64,000 nt of DNA from positions 114,709 to 178,708 of the forward strand of contig QCPC01000001.1 of the NCBI GenBank assembly GCA_003212695.1, read 5' to 3'. The notes below the pieces were generated by a model. The model did no database searches and had not been told where the DNA came from. It saw nothing but the letters and a program-made list of their open reading frames with translations. The position numbers and the translations under genes are program-made. This DNA comes from Prochlorococcus sp. AG-436-C13 (lineage in GTDB: Bacteria; Cyanobacteriota; Cyanobacteriia; PCC-6307; Cyanobiaceae). Below, one piece after another: positions 36,564 through 46,167 of the stretch; the first letter of the stretch is position 1; every line of letters begins with the position of its first letter.

Positions 36564-38507
36564 CTAATAGATTCTTTTTGCTCTGTTAATAGTAGAGATT
36601 GTTTCTTCATAATTGATACCAACCATTTGACAGTATTCAATTATACTTTTTACTCTTGGTTTGGAATAATCTTCAGACTTGATTATAGCCTCTTCTCTTG
36701 AAAGAATACCTTCTCTAACCATATGACTTAACATGTCATCATCCTCACTAAAACCTGCAATTGTATAATAAATATAATTATAAAATGCTGCTGTTGCATC
36801 ACCGATTCTCCAAGTAGTATTAGTATCTGGAGAAGTTTCCCATTCATAGTTATCGATAATTGTTTTTACAACTGTATTTTCATCCCAATGAAGATATTGG
36901 AATAAATATAAAAAATCATCATTAATAACGAATGTATGCCAATATGCTAATGCAGTATCTAAAAGTGACTTATTAATATAAGAAGGGTTAAGAATAAAAT
37001 GTTTAAAATAATAATATATTAGGCCAATCTTATCTTTTGATGATAACTTTGTAAGCCTATTTCCACATTCACCTCCTTTAACACCAGAATAACCAAACTT
37101 ATAAGGAGTATCCTCCATCATATTGCCTGTACAGAAAAATACTAACTTTATCCCAGTTTCCTTCCTTAATTTTCTAGCATGATAATAAAATGCTTTATCA
37201 CCCGCTAAAAACAAAGGTATCATTCCCAATTCTGGCTTCTTTAACCAAGCTTCAACATTTAAACGAACATTTTTTCTCTTCATAGAAAGATTTGGCGTTC
37301 GGTAAATATGCTCTATACCCAAAGAACCACAAACCCTTGCTGTATTCCTACGTGCCAGATCAGTAACTAAGCCCCAATCATAAGTAAATGCAATGGGATT
37401 CATTCCTAAAACTTTTTTAATATAGTGAAGACCATAACAACTATCTCTACCTCCACTTACAGCCACAATACAATCTGGATTTCCATCAAGTGATCTATAT
37501 TTCTCAACTTCCTTAAAAAGCTGATCTTCTCCTCTTACACTAAATTTGCTATGCCTGCGACAATATCTGCATACACCTTCAGAGTCTAAATCCATAAATG
37601 GATAAGTAATGGGAAGAACACACTTAGTACATCTATTAATGGTTTTAGGATTTCGGGTATAGTCAAGAACAAATTTAAGGGAAGAATTAGGTGAATTAAT
37701 ATAAGTATTTTTTGATATAGTTTGAAATTTAAAAGAATTCAATTTAAAATTAGATAAATCTATATTTAATGCTTCTGAAGGTTTAATCTGTACAATAATT
37801 GGGTTTGAAACAAGTGCAAGCGACTTAATATGCTTCAAAAGTTTCATTAGGATAAAGCGCTCTGATGCGAAGATCAAGAGGCCATTAATTATATCACAAA
37901 TATAAAACAAAGAGCCTGTATTAGTTGCCAATAAAAGATAAGGTGAATCCTCTAGAAAAGCTGCTACTGAAGCAGATCCTTTTATAACTTCGAAGGTTTT
38001 CTTAGTTGCTAACTGTATATTATTAGTGAATTTATTATGTTTACTAAGCAGTTTTAGAAGGAGTTCTGTATCTACTTCAGTATCTAACTCTATATCTATA
38101 TTATTTGAAAGTATTTCGTTCTGATTAGTAATAATACCATTGTGGACTGCTGTAATACCTGGAACTGAAACTGGCTGATTATTAATGTCCTGAGATTGCG
38201 AGCCATTCGTAACCAAACGAGAATGGCCTATTAAACTAAAACAAGTTTTAGAAGATAAATCTTGTTTTTCTAAATAAGAAGATACAGAATCATTAAATAT
38301 ATCTTTGTATTCTATTCTCTTAATTAACTCTGACGGTGAGCCTGCTTGCTTAAGTATATTAATCGAATGAGATGTATTCAATGCAATTCCAGCTGCTTCA
38401 CTACCTCTGGTTTGAGAAAATAAAAAAAGGCTATTTACAATATTATCTATTAATCTTCTATTTCGAATATGCCTTTCTGTGGATACAACTCCAAAGATTC
38501 CACACAT
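36564..38507 (-). CDS. glutaminase / WbpG-type sugar amidotransferase fusion
   Basis: A 647-residue two-domain protein. Residues 1-280 form a class II (Ntn) glutamine amidotransferase with nucleophile Cys2 (MCGIFGVVST), the RGSEAAGIA and HNGII motifs. Residues 290-647 form a WbpG/PseA-type domain: zinc cysteines 293, 296, 313 and 316 around the CVLPITYPFMDLDSEGVC loop and the PP-loop SGGRDS (351-356). WbpG enzymes amidate an acetamido sugar acid using ammonia from a separate class I (HisH-type) glutaminase; here a class II glutaminase is fused instead. The expected product is an acetamidino sugar. It is upstream of the flippase. Confidence 0.85.
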   Translation of the reverse strand: MCGIFGVVSTERHIRNRRLIDNIVNSLFLFSQTRGSEAAGIALNTSHSINILKQAGSPSELIKRIEYKDIFNDSVSSYLEKQDLSSKTCFSLIGHSRLVTNGSQSQDINNQPVSVPGITAVHNGIITNQNEILSNNIDIELDTEVDTELLLKLLSKHNKFTNNIQLATKKTFEVIKGSASVAAFLEDSPYLLLATNTGSLFYICDIINGLLIFASERFILMKLLKHIKSLALVSNPIIVQIKPSEALNIDLSNFKLNSFKFQTISKNTYINSPNSSLKFVLDYTRNPKTINRCTKCVLPITYPFMDLDSEGVCRYCRRHSKFSVRGEDQLFKEVEKYRSLDGNPDCIVAVSGGRDSCYGLHYIKKVLGMNPIAFTYDWGLVTDLARRNTARVCGSLGIEHIYRTPNLSMKRKNVRLNVEAWLKKPELGMIPLFLAGDKAFYYHARKLRKETGIKLVFFCTGNMMEDTPYKFGYSGVKGGECGNRLTKLSSKDKIGLIYYYFKHFILNPSYINKSLLDTALAYWHTFVINDDFLYLFQYLHWDENTVVKTIIDNYEWETSPDTNTTWRIGDATAAFYNYIYYTIAGFSEDDDMLSHMVREGILSREEAIIKSEDYSKPRVKSIIEYCQMVGINYEETISTINRAKRIY

Positions 38508-38693
38508 AAGTGATTCTTACCCATAGTACTATTGTAGCATTATAGCAAACAAATAAAATTAACTAGAGATGTCTATGAACAGTTAAAGAAAGATCATAGC
38601 TAAAGTATATACACAAATATCAAAACTAATAAGAGCATCTTCATAACTCTTTAATGAATATATGCATAAGTCTAGGGAAATAAATATGAAATA

Positions 38694-39914
38694 TTAATCA
38701 GATTTCCTATCAAAAATAAAAGGTAACGCTGCTGATGTAAACAAAGAATAAGGCAAGAAATACCTATGATGGGCGGCAAAGCTTAATACAGGAATTAATG
38801 GAATTAGGCTATAGAGAAAACCATTTCTAAACTTAGAGCTGAATACTGTAAAAATGCTTGCTAAACCTAAAACATTGATCGATAATAGAATAAAAGCTGG
38901 AAGAATATTAGTAATAAAAACATTGTTAGTTATAGCCGCGAATTCACTAGGTCTGTCTAAATGGATAAAAATTATAAACCAATTTCCACTTAATCCAACA
39001 GATTCTCTTGCACTTAAGAGGAATATTATTTTTTTGATAATTAGTGTGATTAGCATTAATAGAGAGTTAAGGTCAAATTGATATTTACTATATTCTTCTG
39101 CTGAAGAGACTCCTACATCTAATTGTTGACTTATATATGAAACAAAATAACCAGAAGATTGATAAATATTGAAAATTATCAGACAACTTATTAAGGTAAT
39201 AGTAAGGAATTTAAATAGATTTATTTTGATAAATAATCCTTTCAAGGTTGTCCTATAAGATTTAATAATAAAAATAGTAGGCAATAACAGAAATAAGGTG
39301 TTCCTAAAAAGACTTAAGGTTAATAATAAAATAAATAAAATTAAATTTTGATTCTTAATAAATGGCTTATCATCCTTATATGCAAATGCCAAAATAAATA
39401 ATACAATTCCTAAGCATCCAAAAACATCTGAAGAAGCTTTAAAAGAGTAAATAAGAATATAAAAATTAAATATACTTAGTAATACAGATGCAATCTTAAA
39501 ATGCAATGGGGAATTACTTTTTTCCTTGAAAATATAATTTATCACTAGAGCCTGAGATAAAGACATTAATGCAAGTGATATAAATCCATATATAAAATAT
39601 TTAACAACCAAATCTGATGAAATAGAATTAATAAAATATGCCAAGGCCCTAAATCCTGCATTAGGTACAATCTTGCCAAAGACCAATACATTTTTAAGAT
39701 GTTCCCATTTCTCATAATCCAAAGATAGATCGGCTAGGTGAAATATAGAATTTCCTCGTAAATCAAACAAAGATAAGAAAATATATAGAATTGGAAGGAA
39801 CAAAAGTTTTCCAGAGACTAATAGAGCAAATATAGTTTCTTTTTGATCTATGTTTATTGTTAGGAGATCAAAAGTTTTTTTTACTTGTGTTACTTGTTTT
39901 TTAAACATAATCAT
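38694..39914 (-). CDS. polytopic membrane protein, possible Wzy-like polymerase
   Basis: A 406-residue membrane protein with about ten helices and a large external loop near residues 260-310 (YFVSYISQQLDVGVSSAEE). The end has HHRYFLPYSLFTSAALPF, a pattern seen in GT-C and O-antigen polymerase-like proteins. No clear family motif is visible. Given its place beside wzx and a sugar amidotransferase, a Wzy-type polymerase or membrane glycosyltransferase is the best guess. A second candidate polymerase is encoded at the right end of the window. Confidence 0.6.
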   Translation of the reverse strand: MIMFKKQVTQVKKTFDLLTINIDQKETIFALLVSGKLLFLPILYIFLSLFDLRGNSIFHLADLSLDYEKWEHLKNVLVFGKIVPNAGFRALAYFINSISSDLVVKYFIYGFISLALMSLSQALVINYIFKEKSNSPLHFKIASVLLSIFNFYILIYSFKASSDVFGCLGIVLFILAFAYKDDKPFIKNQNLILFILLLTLSLFRNTLFLLLPTIFIIKSYRTTLKGLFIKINLFKFLTITLISCLIIFNIYQSSGYFVSYISQQLDVGVSSAEEYSKYQFDLNSLLMLITLIIKKIIFLLSARESVGLSGNWFIIFIHLDRPSEFAAITNNVFITNILPAFILLSINVLGLASIFTVFSSKFRNGFLYSLIPLIPVLSFAAHHRYFLPYSLFTSAALPFIFDRKSD

Positions 39915-40131
39915 TCTCTCATTTTAGAATAGTTCGTAATTAAAAAAAAAAATTGAATTAGTAGATAAGTAGTTTAATAAATCTATACTATTATAGAAAT
40001 TTAAATTGTGTGCTTACTATAGATTTATCATAAAGAAAAGGTATATAATGATATATTGGATATTATCTATCAAGTGATTATCCATCTCTAATCCTTGCAT
40101 TCAATAGATATGGCCGATATTCAAACGGCTT

Positions 40132-40204
40132 GGGGCCATAGCTCAGTTGGTAGAGCACCTGCATGGCATGCAGGGGGTCAGCGGTTCAAATCCGCTTGGC
40201 TCCA
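40132..40204 (+). tRNA. tRNA-Ala (anticodon GGC)
   Basis: A 73-base cloverleaf: acceptor GGGGCCA pairs TGGCTCC with one wobble, D arm GCTCAGTTGGTAGAGC, anticodon stem CCTGC/GCAGG around loop ATGGCAT giving anticodon GGC, T arm GCGGTTCAAATCCGC, discriminator A at 40204. It reads GCC/GCT. CCA is not encoded. It is the second tRNA inside the glycan island, lying in a short gap between - strand genes. Confidence 0.95.
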
Positions 40205-40299
40205 CTATTATTGTTAAGTAATAGCAAATAAATAATAATCAGTATAAATTAATTATATAATCAATTTATATAGAAAAAAATATATTTTCTTACAAATTT

Positions 40300-41019
40300 T
40301 TACTTCTTTCTTGCAAATCCGCTAATTTGCCAAAAGAAATATTTTAAAAATGTTCTGCTAATGTAGCTATCACATTTTGTTAGAATTCTTCTGATGATAT
40401 CCAATCTTATAAATGCAGAAATAATATTTAAGAAGCCATACCATTCTATAGACTCAAATTTGAATAATTTCTTCATTAAGGAAATATCTTTAAAAGTAAA
40501 TGGTCTCTCATCTTTAGTCCTGCTAGAAGGAGTTAATGATCTATACAATTGAAAGATTGGGTTGGTTCCAAGAGGTTCTCTGAAGATTAAAATACCGTTT
40601 GGCTTCAAAAGCCTATATATTTCTTGCAAAGCTTCTTCAAGAGATAAGTGATGCAATAAGCCATGCACAATTATGCAATCAAATTCTTCATCAGGCTTAC
40701 AAATACTATGTCCATCAGATATAAAAAAGTCTGCGTTTGCTAATTGAAGTTTGACGGCTTTCTTTATTGCCTCATCTGAAATGTCTACGCCACAATAATG
40801 AGATGCATATTGTGAATAAATAGAAGCATCTTTACCATCTGAACATCCAATTTCTAAAATATGCTTATCTCTTATAGTCTTATAAGTCTTAAGTTTGTGC
40901 TTTTGAATCGTAAGTTCAGTCGCCCAGTAATATTTTGACTGATTCTTTCGCATATCTTCACCTAAGACTTTCCTATTTTCATACTCACGCTCTTCTTTAA
41001 GGTTTATGTTTCTCATCAT
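40300..41019 (-). CDS. SAM-dependent methyltransferase
   Basis: A 239-residue class I methyltransferase. The SAM-binding glycine motif I is HILEIGCSDGKDASIYSQYA, followed by YCGVDISDEAIKKA (motif II acidic residue), DCIIVHGLLHHL and LLKPNGILIFREP (motif III). The acceptor cannot be inferred. A role in methylating a sugar or lipid in the glycan is likely from the neighbourhood. Two tandem ATG codons start the gene (41019 or 41016). A 482-base gap separates it from the sulfotransferase. Confidence 0.85.
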   Translation of the reverse strand: MMRNINLKEEREYENRKVLGEDMRKNQSKYYWATELTIQKHKLKTYKTIRDKHILEIGCSDGKDASIYSQYASHYCGVDISDEAIKKAVKLQLANADFFISDGHSICKPDEEFDCIIVHGLLHHLSLEEALQEIYRLLKPNGILIFREPLGTNPIFQLYRSLTPSSRTKDERPFTFKDISLMKKLFKFESIEWYGFLNIISAFIRLDIIRRILTKCDSYISRTFLKYFFWQISGFARKK

Positions 41020-41501
41020 TCAAAAGAGTAATAGGTCTGATTTTATTAATTATTAAATTAATTATAAATCTAATACATATTTAGACGGGTAATTTAAGAA
41101 TTATTTAAGAGTAACTATAAAAGAAGTAAGAAAGGCAACTTAATATATATTGTCGAATTATTGATCGAATAAGTATGAATTCATGAAGTTAGGCATAAGA
41201 GTTAGCCAATAAAAGCAGAATTAAGATTAAATAAATACATTGAAGATTAAACATACATTCCTTACATTAATTTAAGAATAGTAGTAGTGGCAATCAATTT
41301 AATCGGCTTAAGATTTGTGTAAGTTCACATAATCAATAAAAAGTTTAGAACCATTGTCAAATATAATTACGAACTAGAGCTCTACAAACTTATATACCTA
41401 CATTCATTGCCGAGTTTTATAACATTAAATAAAAATGTGTAATTAGAAATTTTTCTATTTTAAAGTATAATTACAGAGCTTTAATAAAGAAACCTCTTAG
41501 G
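41020..41501. other. 482-base intergenic spacer
   Basis: Between divergent methyltransferase and sulfotransferase genes. Very AT-rich. I see no coding frame, no RNA gene and no strong hairpin. It must contain the promoters of both genes, which I cannot mark. Confidence 0.45.
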
Positions 41502-42590
41502 ATGGAAGATCAAAGTACACAATACTCAATAGACAATAAAGTTCTTTTTGATACTCAATACGTATTCATAGATGGAATTAGTCGCTCAGGTAAGAATGGG
41601 ATACTTCCTATTGTCTGTTCATTTGACAATGTAGAGCATTTTCGAGATACCTTTAATATAGATAGAATTCTATCTCTATTTGACGCTGGACATTTATCTC
41701 TAGAAGGATTCAGGTATTTCCTTGAGTCAGATTTAATACTAGATAGTTGGTTTAAATTACTTGGTAGAGATTTAAATATGAATAAGCACGATGTATCAAG
41801 CGTATCTAATGCAAAAAACCCTGAGATGTATAGATCAAGGCTAGAAACAAAAGATACACAAGAGGTGTTTGATAAAATCAAACATAAAATTGAATCAGAT
41901 AAATTGATATTTCCTTATGCAACAGAGGAATTGTTTGTAATGGCTGCTTATCACCCAGATATTTTTAAGAGAATAAAATTTATAACTGTACTCAGACATC
42001 CCATTCAAACAATCTATTCCTGGCAAAGAACTAATCGTGGAACTAGGTATGGGAAAGACATGAGAATGCCTCACCCAACATTTTCTTCTGGCAATTTAAA
42101 CCTAATTCCTTCATTTGCGCTTAAAAGAGCACAGGAATATGACAATGAAGATGGACTTGGTAAATGTGCAATTGCAATGATAGAAAGTACAAAAGAATAC
42201 TTAAAGGCAATTGATAGCTATAAATTACCATCTGTTATATTTGATTTTGATTCATTCACAGTTAACCCTCAAAATATAATTAATGATATTCAAGATTTTA
42301 TAGGAGTCAAAACCACCTCTCATACTTCAATGGCTCTAAAAAATGCTAGAATTCCACGAGATATAGAAAGTGATTTGTTTCATAAAAAGGCTGCGGCAAT
42401 ATTCTCCAATACCAATGAGTCTATTAGAAACGAAATTATTACGCTTAGTAAAATGTATGAAAAATATTTCCCTAACTCACCCTATAAAATAAAGTCTATA
42501 GACTCATACATGTTGGATGAATTTAAAAATATAGATTTTACGACTTTAACACCAAGGGCAGCTTATATTTATGGTGTAAGAAAGAATTAA
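41502..42590 (+). CDS. sulfotransferase-like protein
   Basis: A 362-residue P-loop protein. Residues 26-33 (ISRSGKNG) match the PAPS 5'-phosphosulfate loop, and residues 162-173 (TVLRHPIQTIYS) match the 3'-phosphate binding R-x-P helix start of carbohydrate sulfotransferases. The remaining motifs, including DFDSFTVNPQNII, are family-like. Predicted to transfer sulfate from PAPS to a sugar. PAPS could be supplied by the APS kinase encoded at 45.5 kb and PAP cleared by CysQ at 21.7 kb. It converges on the phosphonate reductase gene. Confidence 0.75.
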   Translation: MEDQSTQYSIDNKVLFDTQYVFIDGISRSGKNGILPIVCSFDNVEHFRDTFNIDRILSLFDAGHLSLEGFRYFLESDLILDSWFKLLGRDLNMNKHDVSSVSNAKNPEMYRSRLETKDTQEVFDKIKHKIESDKLIFPYATEELFVMAAYHPDIFKRIKFITVLRHPIQTIYSWQRTNRGTRYGKDMRMPHPTFSSGNLNLIPSFALKRAQEYDNEDGLGKCAIAMIESTKEYLKAIDSYKLPSVIFDFDSFTVNPQNIINDIQDFIGVKTTSHTSMALKNARIPRDIESDLFHKKAAAIFSNTNESIRNEIITLSKMYEKYFPNSPYKIKSIDSYMLDEFKNIDFTTLTPRAAYIYGVRKN

Positions 42591-42644
42591 TTCTAATGAA
42601 TGAAGAAATAATCTTATAGAAGGTATGAATATTATGAGAAAATA

Positions 42645-43784
42645 CTAAGAGTAGGATTGTCGCAATATCGTCTTAATATCTTCTTCTCTAACTTCCCTTA
42701 TAAGATTATCTGCTCTACCAGGATGAATCATTTGACTAGAGAGATTAATCAGTGACTCAAAATTAGGAATATAACCTTTGACTATATTTTCTACATCTAT
42801 CTTTTCATTTAAAGAAATAAATTTATTAATTAACTCGTCTTTATATGGACTAGATAACTTTAAGGTATCTGCTAATCTTATAAATCTTCCATCATCACTT
42901 TCTAGACAATACCTTAAGACAGAAGGCATTGTGAAAGCACATGCGATTCCATGTGGAATTCCAAAATAAGAGGTCAATGCATATGATATTGAATGGCATA
43001 AAGCAGTTCTTGTTTGACTTATGGCTAATCCAGAAAACAAACTGCATTGAGCCATTTGCATCCAAAGATCTAAATCGTCTGGTGAGGAAACTAAATTTGG
43101 TAATGATTGCAAACCTAACTGCAATGAAGTAAGTGAATATTGCATGCTAAAAGGATTTGCATTTTTATTCCAAAGAGATTCTGCTGCTTGGTTTACTGCG
43201 TCCAATCCTGTAGTCTCTATAATTCTAATTGGTGTACCTATGCCCAATTCTGGATCTATAATTGACACTTTAGAATAAAGACTAGGGTTTGATATAGAAA
43301 ACTTTTTCTTTTTTGAGAAATCCCAGACTGTTGAAAATGGTGTAACTTCACTTCCTGTGCCAAATGTTGTTGGGATAGTTATTAAATCTATAGGAGAAGT
43401 TCTACTACATTTATTGTTATCCTTAAGTACATCGCTAAGACTAATTCCTTTATTTCTTAATGGAAGGCATATACTAATAATTTTAGCAGTATCAATAACA
43501 CTACCTCCCCCAAAAGCTATTATCAAATCAATAGATTCATTGATTAAATTAGATATTATATTCTCAATACTTGCTATATCTGGATAACCATTCACACAGT
43601 TAATTATATTATCACCCTTAATGAAACCTCCTAACAATATATCCTTCAATAGTATTTCTGAGCCTCTTCTACTTGAAATTATTTTATAATTTTTAGAAAC
43701 TATATATTCTTTAACTTTAGCTCTCGAACTGGGACCAAATATTATTTCTACAGGGTTATAATATTTACATATACTATTATTCAT
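42645..43784 (-). CDS. iron-containing alcohol dehydrogenase, probable phosphonoacetaldehyde reductase
   Basis: A 379-residue group III alcohol dehydrogenase. The NAD(P) motif FGGGSVIDTAK (91-101) and PTTFGTGSEVT (138-148) are present, with metal ligands Asp195, His264 and His278; the second ligand position, usually His, is Gln199 (GLDAVNQAAES), which I recall as usual in phosphonoacetaldehyde reductases. Placed directly downstream of phosphonopyruvate decarboxylase, it should reduce phosphonoacetaldehyde to 2-hydroxyethylphosphonate, the substrate of MpnS. This assignment is by context plus the Gln variation, not by direct evidence. Confidence 0.8.
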   Translation of the reverse strand: MNNSICKYYNPVEIIFGPSSRAKVKEYIVSKNYKIISSRRGSEILLKDILLGGFIKGDNIINCVNGYPDIASIENIISNLINESIDLIIAFGGGSVIDTAKIISICLPLRNKGISLSDVLKDNNKCSRTSPIDLITIPTTFGTGSEVTPFSTVWDFSKKKKFSISNPSLYSKVSIIDPELGIGTPIRIIETTGLDAVNQAAESLWNKNANPFSMQYSLTSLQLGLQSLPNLVSSPDDLDLWMQMAQCSLFSGLAISQTRTALCHSISYALTSYFGIPHGIACAFTMPSVLRYCLESDDGRFIRLADTLKLSSPYKDELINKFISLNEKIDVENIVKGYIPNFESLINLSSQMIHPGRADNLIREVREEDIKTILRQSYS

Positions 43785-43792
43785 ATCTAATC

Positions 43793-44938
43793 CTATTTAT
43801 TTCTTATTTTGTTTATAAATAACCTCTTGTTAAATAAAGGAGATTCTTTAGGCCTAATTAAATTTGATCTAGCTCCAGGTCTTACTCGAATTTCAATAAA
43901 ATTTGGACCATCTAATCTATATGCTTCTTGAGCAATCTTTCTTATCTCAGCTGGATCAGAAACAGGACCTAGAACATTATTATATAATGAGCCTTTGGCT
44001 ATTTTAGTTGATGAAATTTTGAAACCTACAGTCGGTTGTCCTCCAACAGAATCATGTACAGAGTTATTTATTAATATGTGATTTAATTTCCTTGATCCAA
44101 AACTACCGATAGATGTTAATCCACCCATATGCATAATCATTGCACCATCACCATCAAGACATACAATTGGTAAATCCTTTTCTATTAATGATAAGCCTAA
44201 TGCTATTTGAGAGGAATGTCCCATAGATCCAACAGTAAGGAAATCTCTTTCATGGCTCTGCTCTAAATTACATCTTAGCTCATACAGTTCTCTTGATATA
44301 TGGCCAGTGGTAGAAACAAATAGAGTATTTGAAGGGAAAGAAGCCAATATAATTGAAATAGCCTCTTCTCTAGAAATTAAATTTTTATACTCATTTTTTA
44401 ATGAATAATTTTTCTTATTTGTAATCGAAGAAAAGATACCTTTTCTAGCTAAAAGAACAACCGGTGACTGAGATTTCTCTGCAAGTTTTAAAGATTCCTT
44501 TAATGTCTTTTTTGTAATTTCGAAATTACTATCAATAATAAAATAAGGAACAGACATTGCTTTTAGCATAGGTATGGTTACTTCTCCTTGCTTTACATGC
44601 TGAGGTTCATCTTTGCAACCAGGTTCACCTCTCCATCCTATTAGTAATAGCATTGGAATGGAATAAACCTCTTTATCTGCAAGAGAAAGTAAAGGGTTTA
44701 TTGTATTTCCTAGGCCAGAATTCTGTAAATAAACTAATGGTGTCTTGCCAGAAGCAATTTGTGTCCCTGCGGCTATTGCAACAGCAGAACCTTCGTTTGC
44801 TGCAATTAAATGTCTTTCAGGTGGATAACAATCCTGAACATGTTGGCAGAAGTCTTTAAGAAGTGAATCAGGAACACCAGTAATAAAATTAATACCCAGT
44901 TGTTCTAATTCTAATAAAAATAATTCAGGAGAAATCAA
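43793..44938 (-). CDS. aepY: phosphonopyruvate decarboxylase
   Basis: A 381-residue thiamine-diphosphate enzyme that decarboxylates phosphonopyruvate to phosphonoacetaldehyde, the step that makes C-P bond formation irreversible. Glu49 (AANEGSAVAIAAG) is the cofactor-activating glutamate. The GDG...NN TPP motif runs from 263 (LDGDGAMIMHMGGLTSIG) to Asn291-292, and the VGSMGHSSQIALG and HDSVGGQPT motifs are specific to this enzyme. The best start is a TTG at 44936-44938, six bases after the stop of a PEP mutase relic in the same frame, so translation was probably coupled to that gene. It precedes the reductase by 8 bases. Confidence 0.93.
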   Translation of the reverse strand: MISPELFLLELEQLGINFITGVPDSLLKDFCQHVQDCYPPERHLIAANEGSAVAIAAGTQIASGKTPLVYLQNSGLGNTINPLLSLADKEVYSIPMLLLIGWRGEPGCKDEPQHVKQGEVTIPMLKAMSVPYFIIDSNFEITKKTLKESLKLAEKSQSPVVLLARKGIFSSITNKKNYSLKNEYKNLISREEAISIILASFPSNTLFVSTTGHISRELYELRCNLEQSHERDFLTVGSMGHSSQIALGLSLIEKDLPIVCLDGDGAMIMHMGGLTSIGSFGSRKLNHILINNSVHDSVGGQPTVGFKISSTKIAKGSLYNNVLGPVSDPAEIRKIAQEAYRLDGPNFIEIRVRPGARSNLIRPKESPLFNKRLFINKIRNK

Positions 44939-44944
44939 AACTAT

Positions 44945-45276
44945 CTAGTCCCAGTAATTAAAGCAGATCTCTCTTTGGTTGATAAAAAATCATTCTTTCT
45001 GTCAAATGATCTTTCATTTTCTAAAATTGACCTTGCAGTCTTAACCATTGCTGGAAACGCAGCTCTTAATAGATGATATGCTTAAATAACAAAATTTACA
45101 CCTCTTTTTAGTAACTCTTCTTCTTTTACAGTGTTATAACTAGATTGGTCAACAGAATCTGGACTATATACTTTCAAATTACTTGAACAATCACATGTTA
45201 TCTTAATTTCCAGCCTCTCAACTACTTTTAAAAATTCCTTAAAAGCTTTTCTCTGTGAACAAGTCATATAAGCCAC
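44945..45276 (-). pseudogene. PEP mutase relic with premature stop
   Basis: The - strand encodes about 110 residues matching the C-terminal third of PEP mutase. An N-terminal piece ends EEELLKRGVNFVI and, after an in-frame TAA (45083-45085), continues AYHLLRAAFPAMVKTARSIL to a TAG at 44945-44947. In the intact gene at 26.6 kb the matching region is GVNIVIYANQLLRSAYPAM. So a codon equivalent to Tyr has become a stop. No N-terminal catalytic half is found upstream. It is directly upstream of phosphonopyruvate decarboxylase, the usual operon order. Confidence 0.85.
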
Positions 45277-45524
45277 CGTTTTATAGCTAGAAATAGCTTA
45301 ACAGTTAACAATCCTACTTTTAATTAACAAAACTCAAATATTTTCTTTATTGGATTCGTATCTACTAAATATAAAAGATCAACACTCATATAAGTTTAAA
45401 TATTATTCATCTGAGGAAAAATATTCATATTTATAAGAAATAGAATATATAATTCTACATCTTTTATTTAATATAGAGAATAAGTATATATATTTTAACT
45501 AAGGAAATAATATATAAATTATCT

Positions 45525-46070
45525 CTATGTGTATATCGAAAGTAATTCATCAGAACAATAATTTATCATTGTAATTTCTTTATCACCTTCTTTCCATTGA
45601 TAATGAACTGTTGGATTAGGGGGTAGAGTTATAGGTATATCAATTCCTGCTATATTCTTATTGCCTTTAGATTCAGATCTTTTATAAATGCCCTTAGGAT
45701 CTCTTCTCTTTAATTCTATTATTGGTACATCCAATAGAATATATCTTAATGAATTAATATTTCTAATATTCCAATTATGAATCTCTGGATATAAAGCTAT
45801 GCAAGCTATAACAACATTAAATCCTTGATTGTTCAAATTTTTGCATAATCTACTATAAGTTAATCCAATCTCAACCCTTGCTTCCATATCATAGGAACTT
45901 CTGTTAATTATGGATCTCAAGTCATCTCCATCAAAGAAAACACATGGTTTAGAGCTCATTTTTTTTACAAGCTTGACCAAATGAGGAAGGAAAGTTGACT
46001 TACCAGACCCAGAAAGACCTGTTAGCCAAAAAGTAGTAGGATCTTTAATTAATAAGTGATTTGAATTCAC
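45525..46070 (-). CDS. cysC: adenylylsulfate kinase-like protein (CysC family)
   Basis: A 181-residue P-loop kinase. Walker A is GLSGSGKST (18-26), followed by FFDGDDLRSIIN, the APS-binding loop typical of CysC, and an EIGLTYSRLCKNL helix. It would phosphorylate APS to PAPS for sulfation; CysC homologues in glycan islands may also phosphorylate sugars. The lid region is divergent (DPKGIYKRSESKGNKNIAG). The start is GTG 46068-46070. Together with the sulfotransferase at 41.5 kb it suggests sulfated polysaccharide. Confidence 0.8.
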   Translation of the reverse strand: MNSNHLLIKDPTTFWLTGLSGSGKSTFLPHLVKLVKKMSSKPCVFFDGDDLRSIINRSSYDMEARVEIGLTYSRLCKNLNNQGFNVVIACIALYPEIHNWNIRNINSLRYILLDVPIIELKRRDPKGIYKRSESKGNKNIAGIDIPITLPPNPTVHYQWKEGDKEITMINYCSDELLSIYT

Positions 46071-46167
46071 GTGGATTCTTCGAAAGTTGCTTATGTTCGT
46101 AATAGCGAAATACTACATCAGGCTCATCTGGAACGCAGATTGATAATTTAGAATAGAAATATATATA

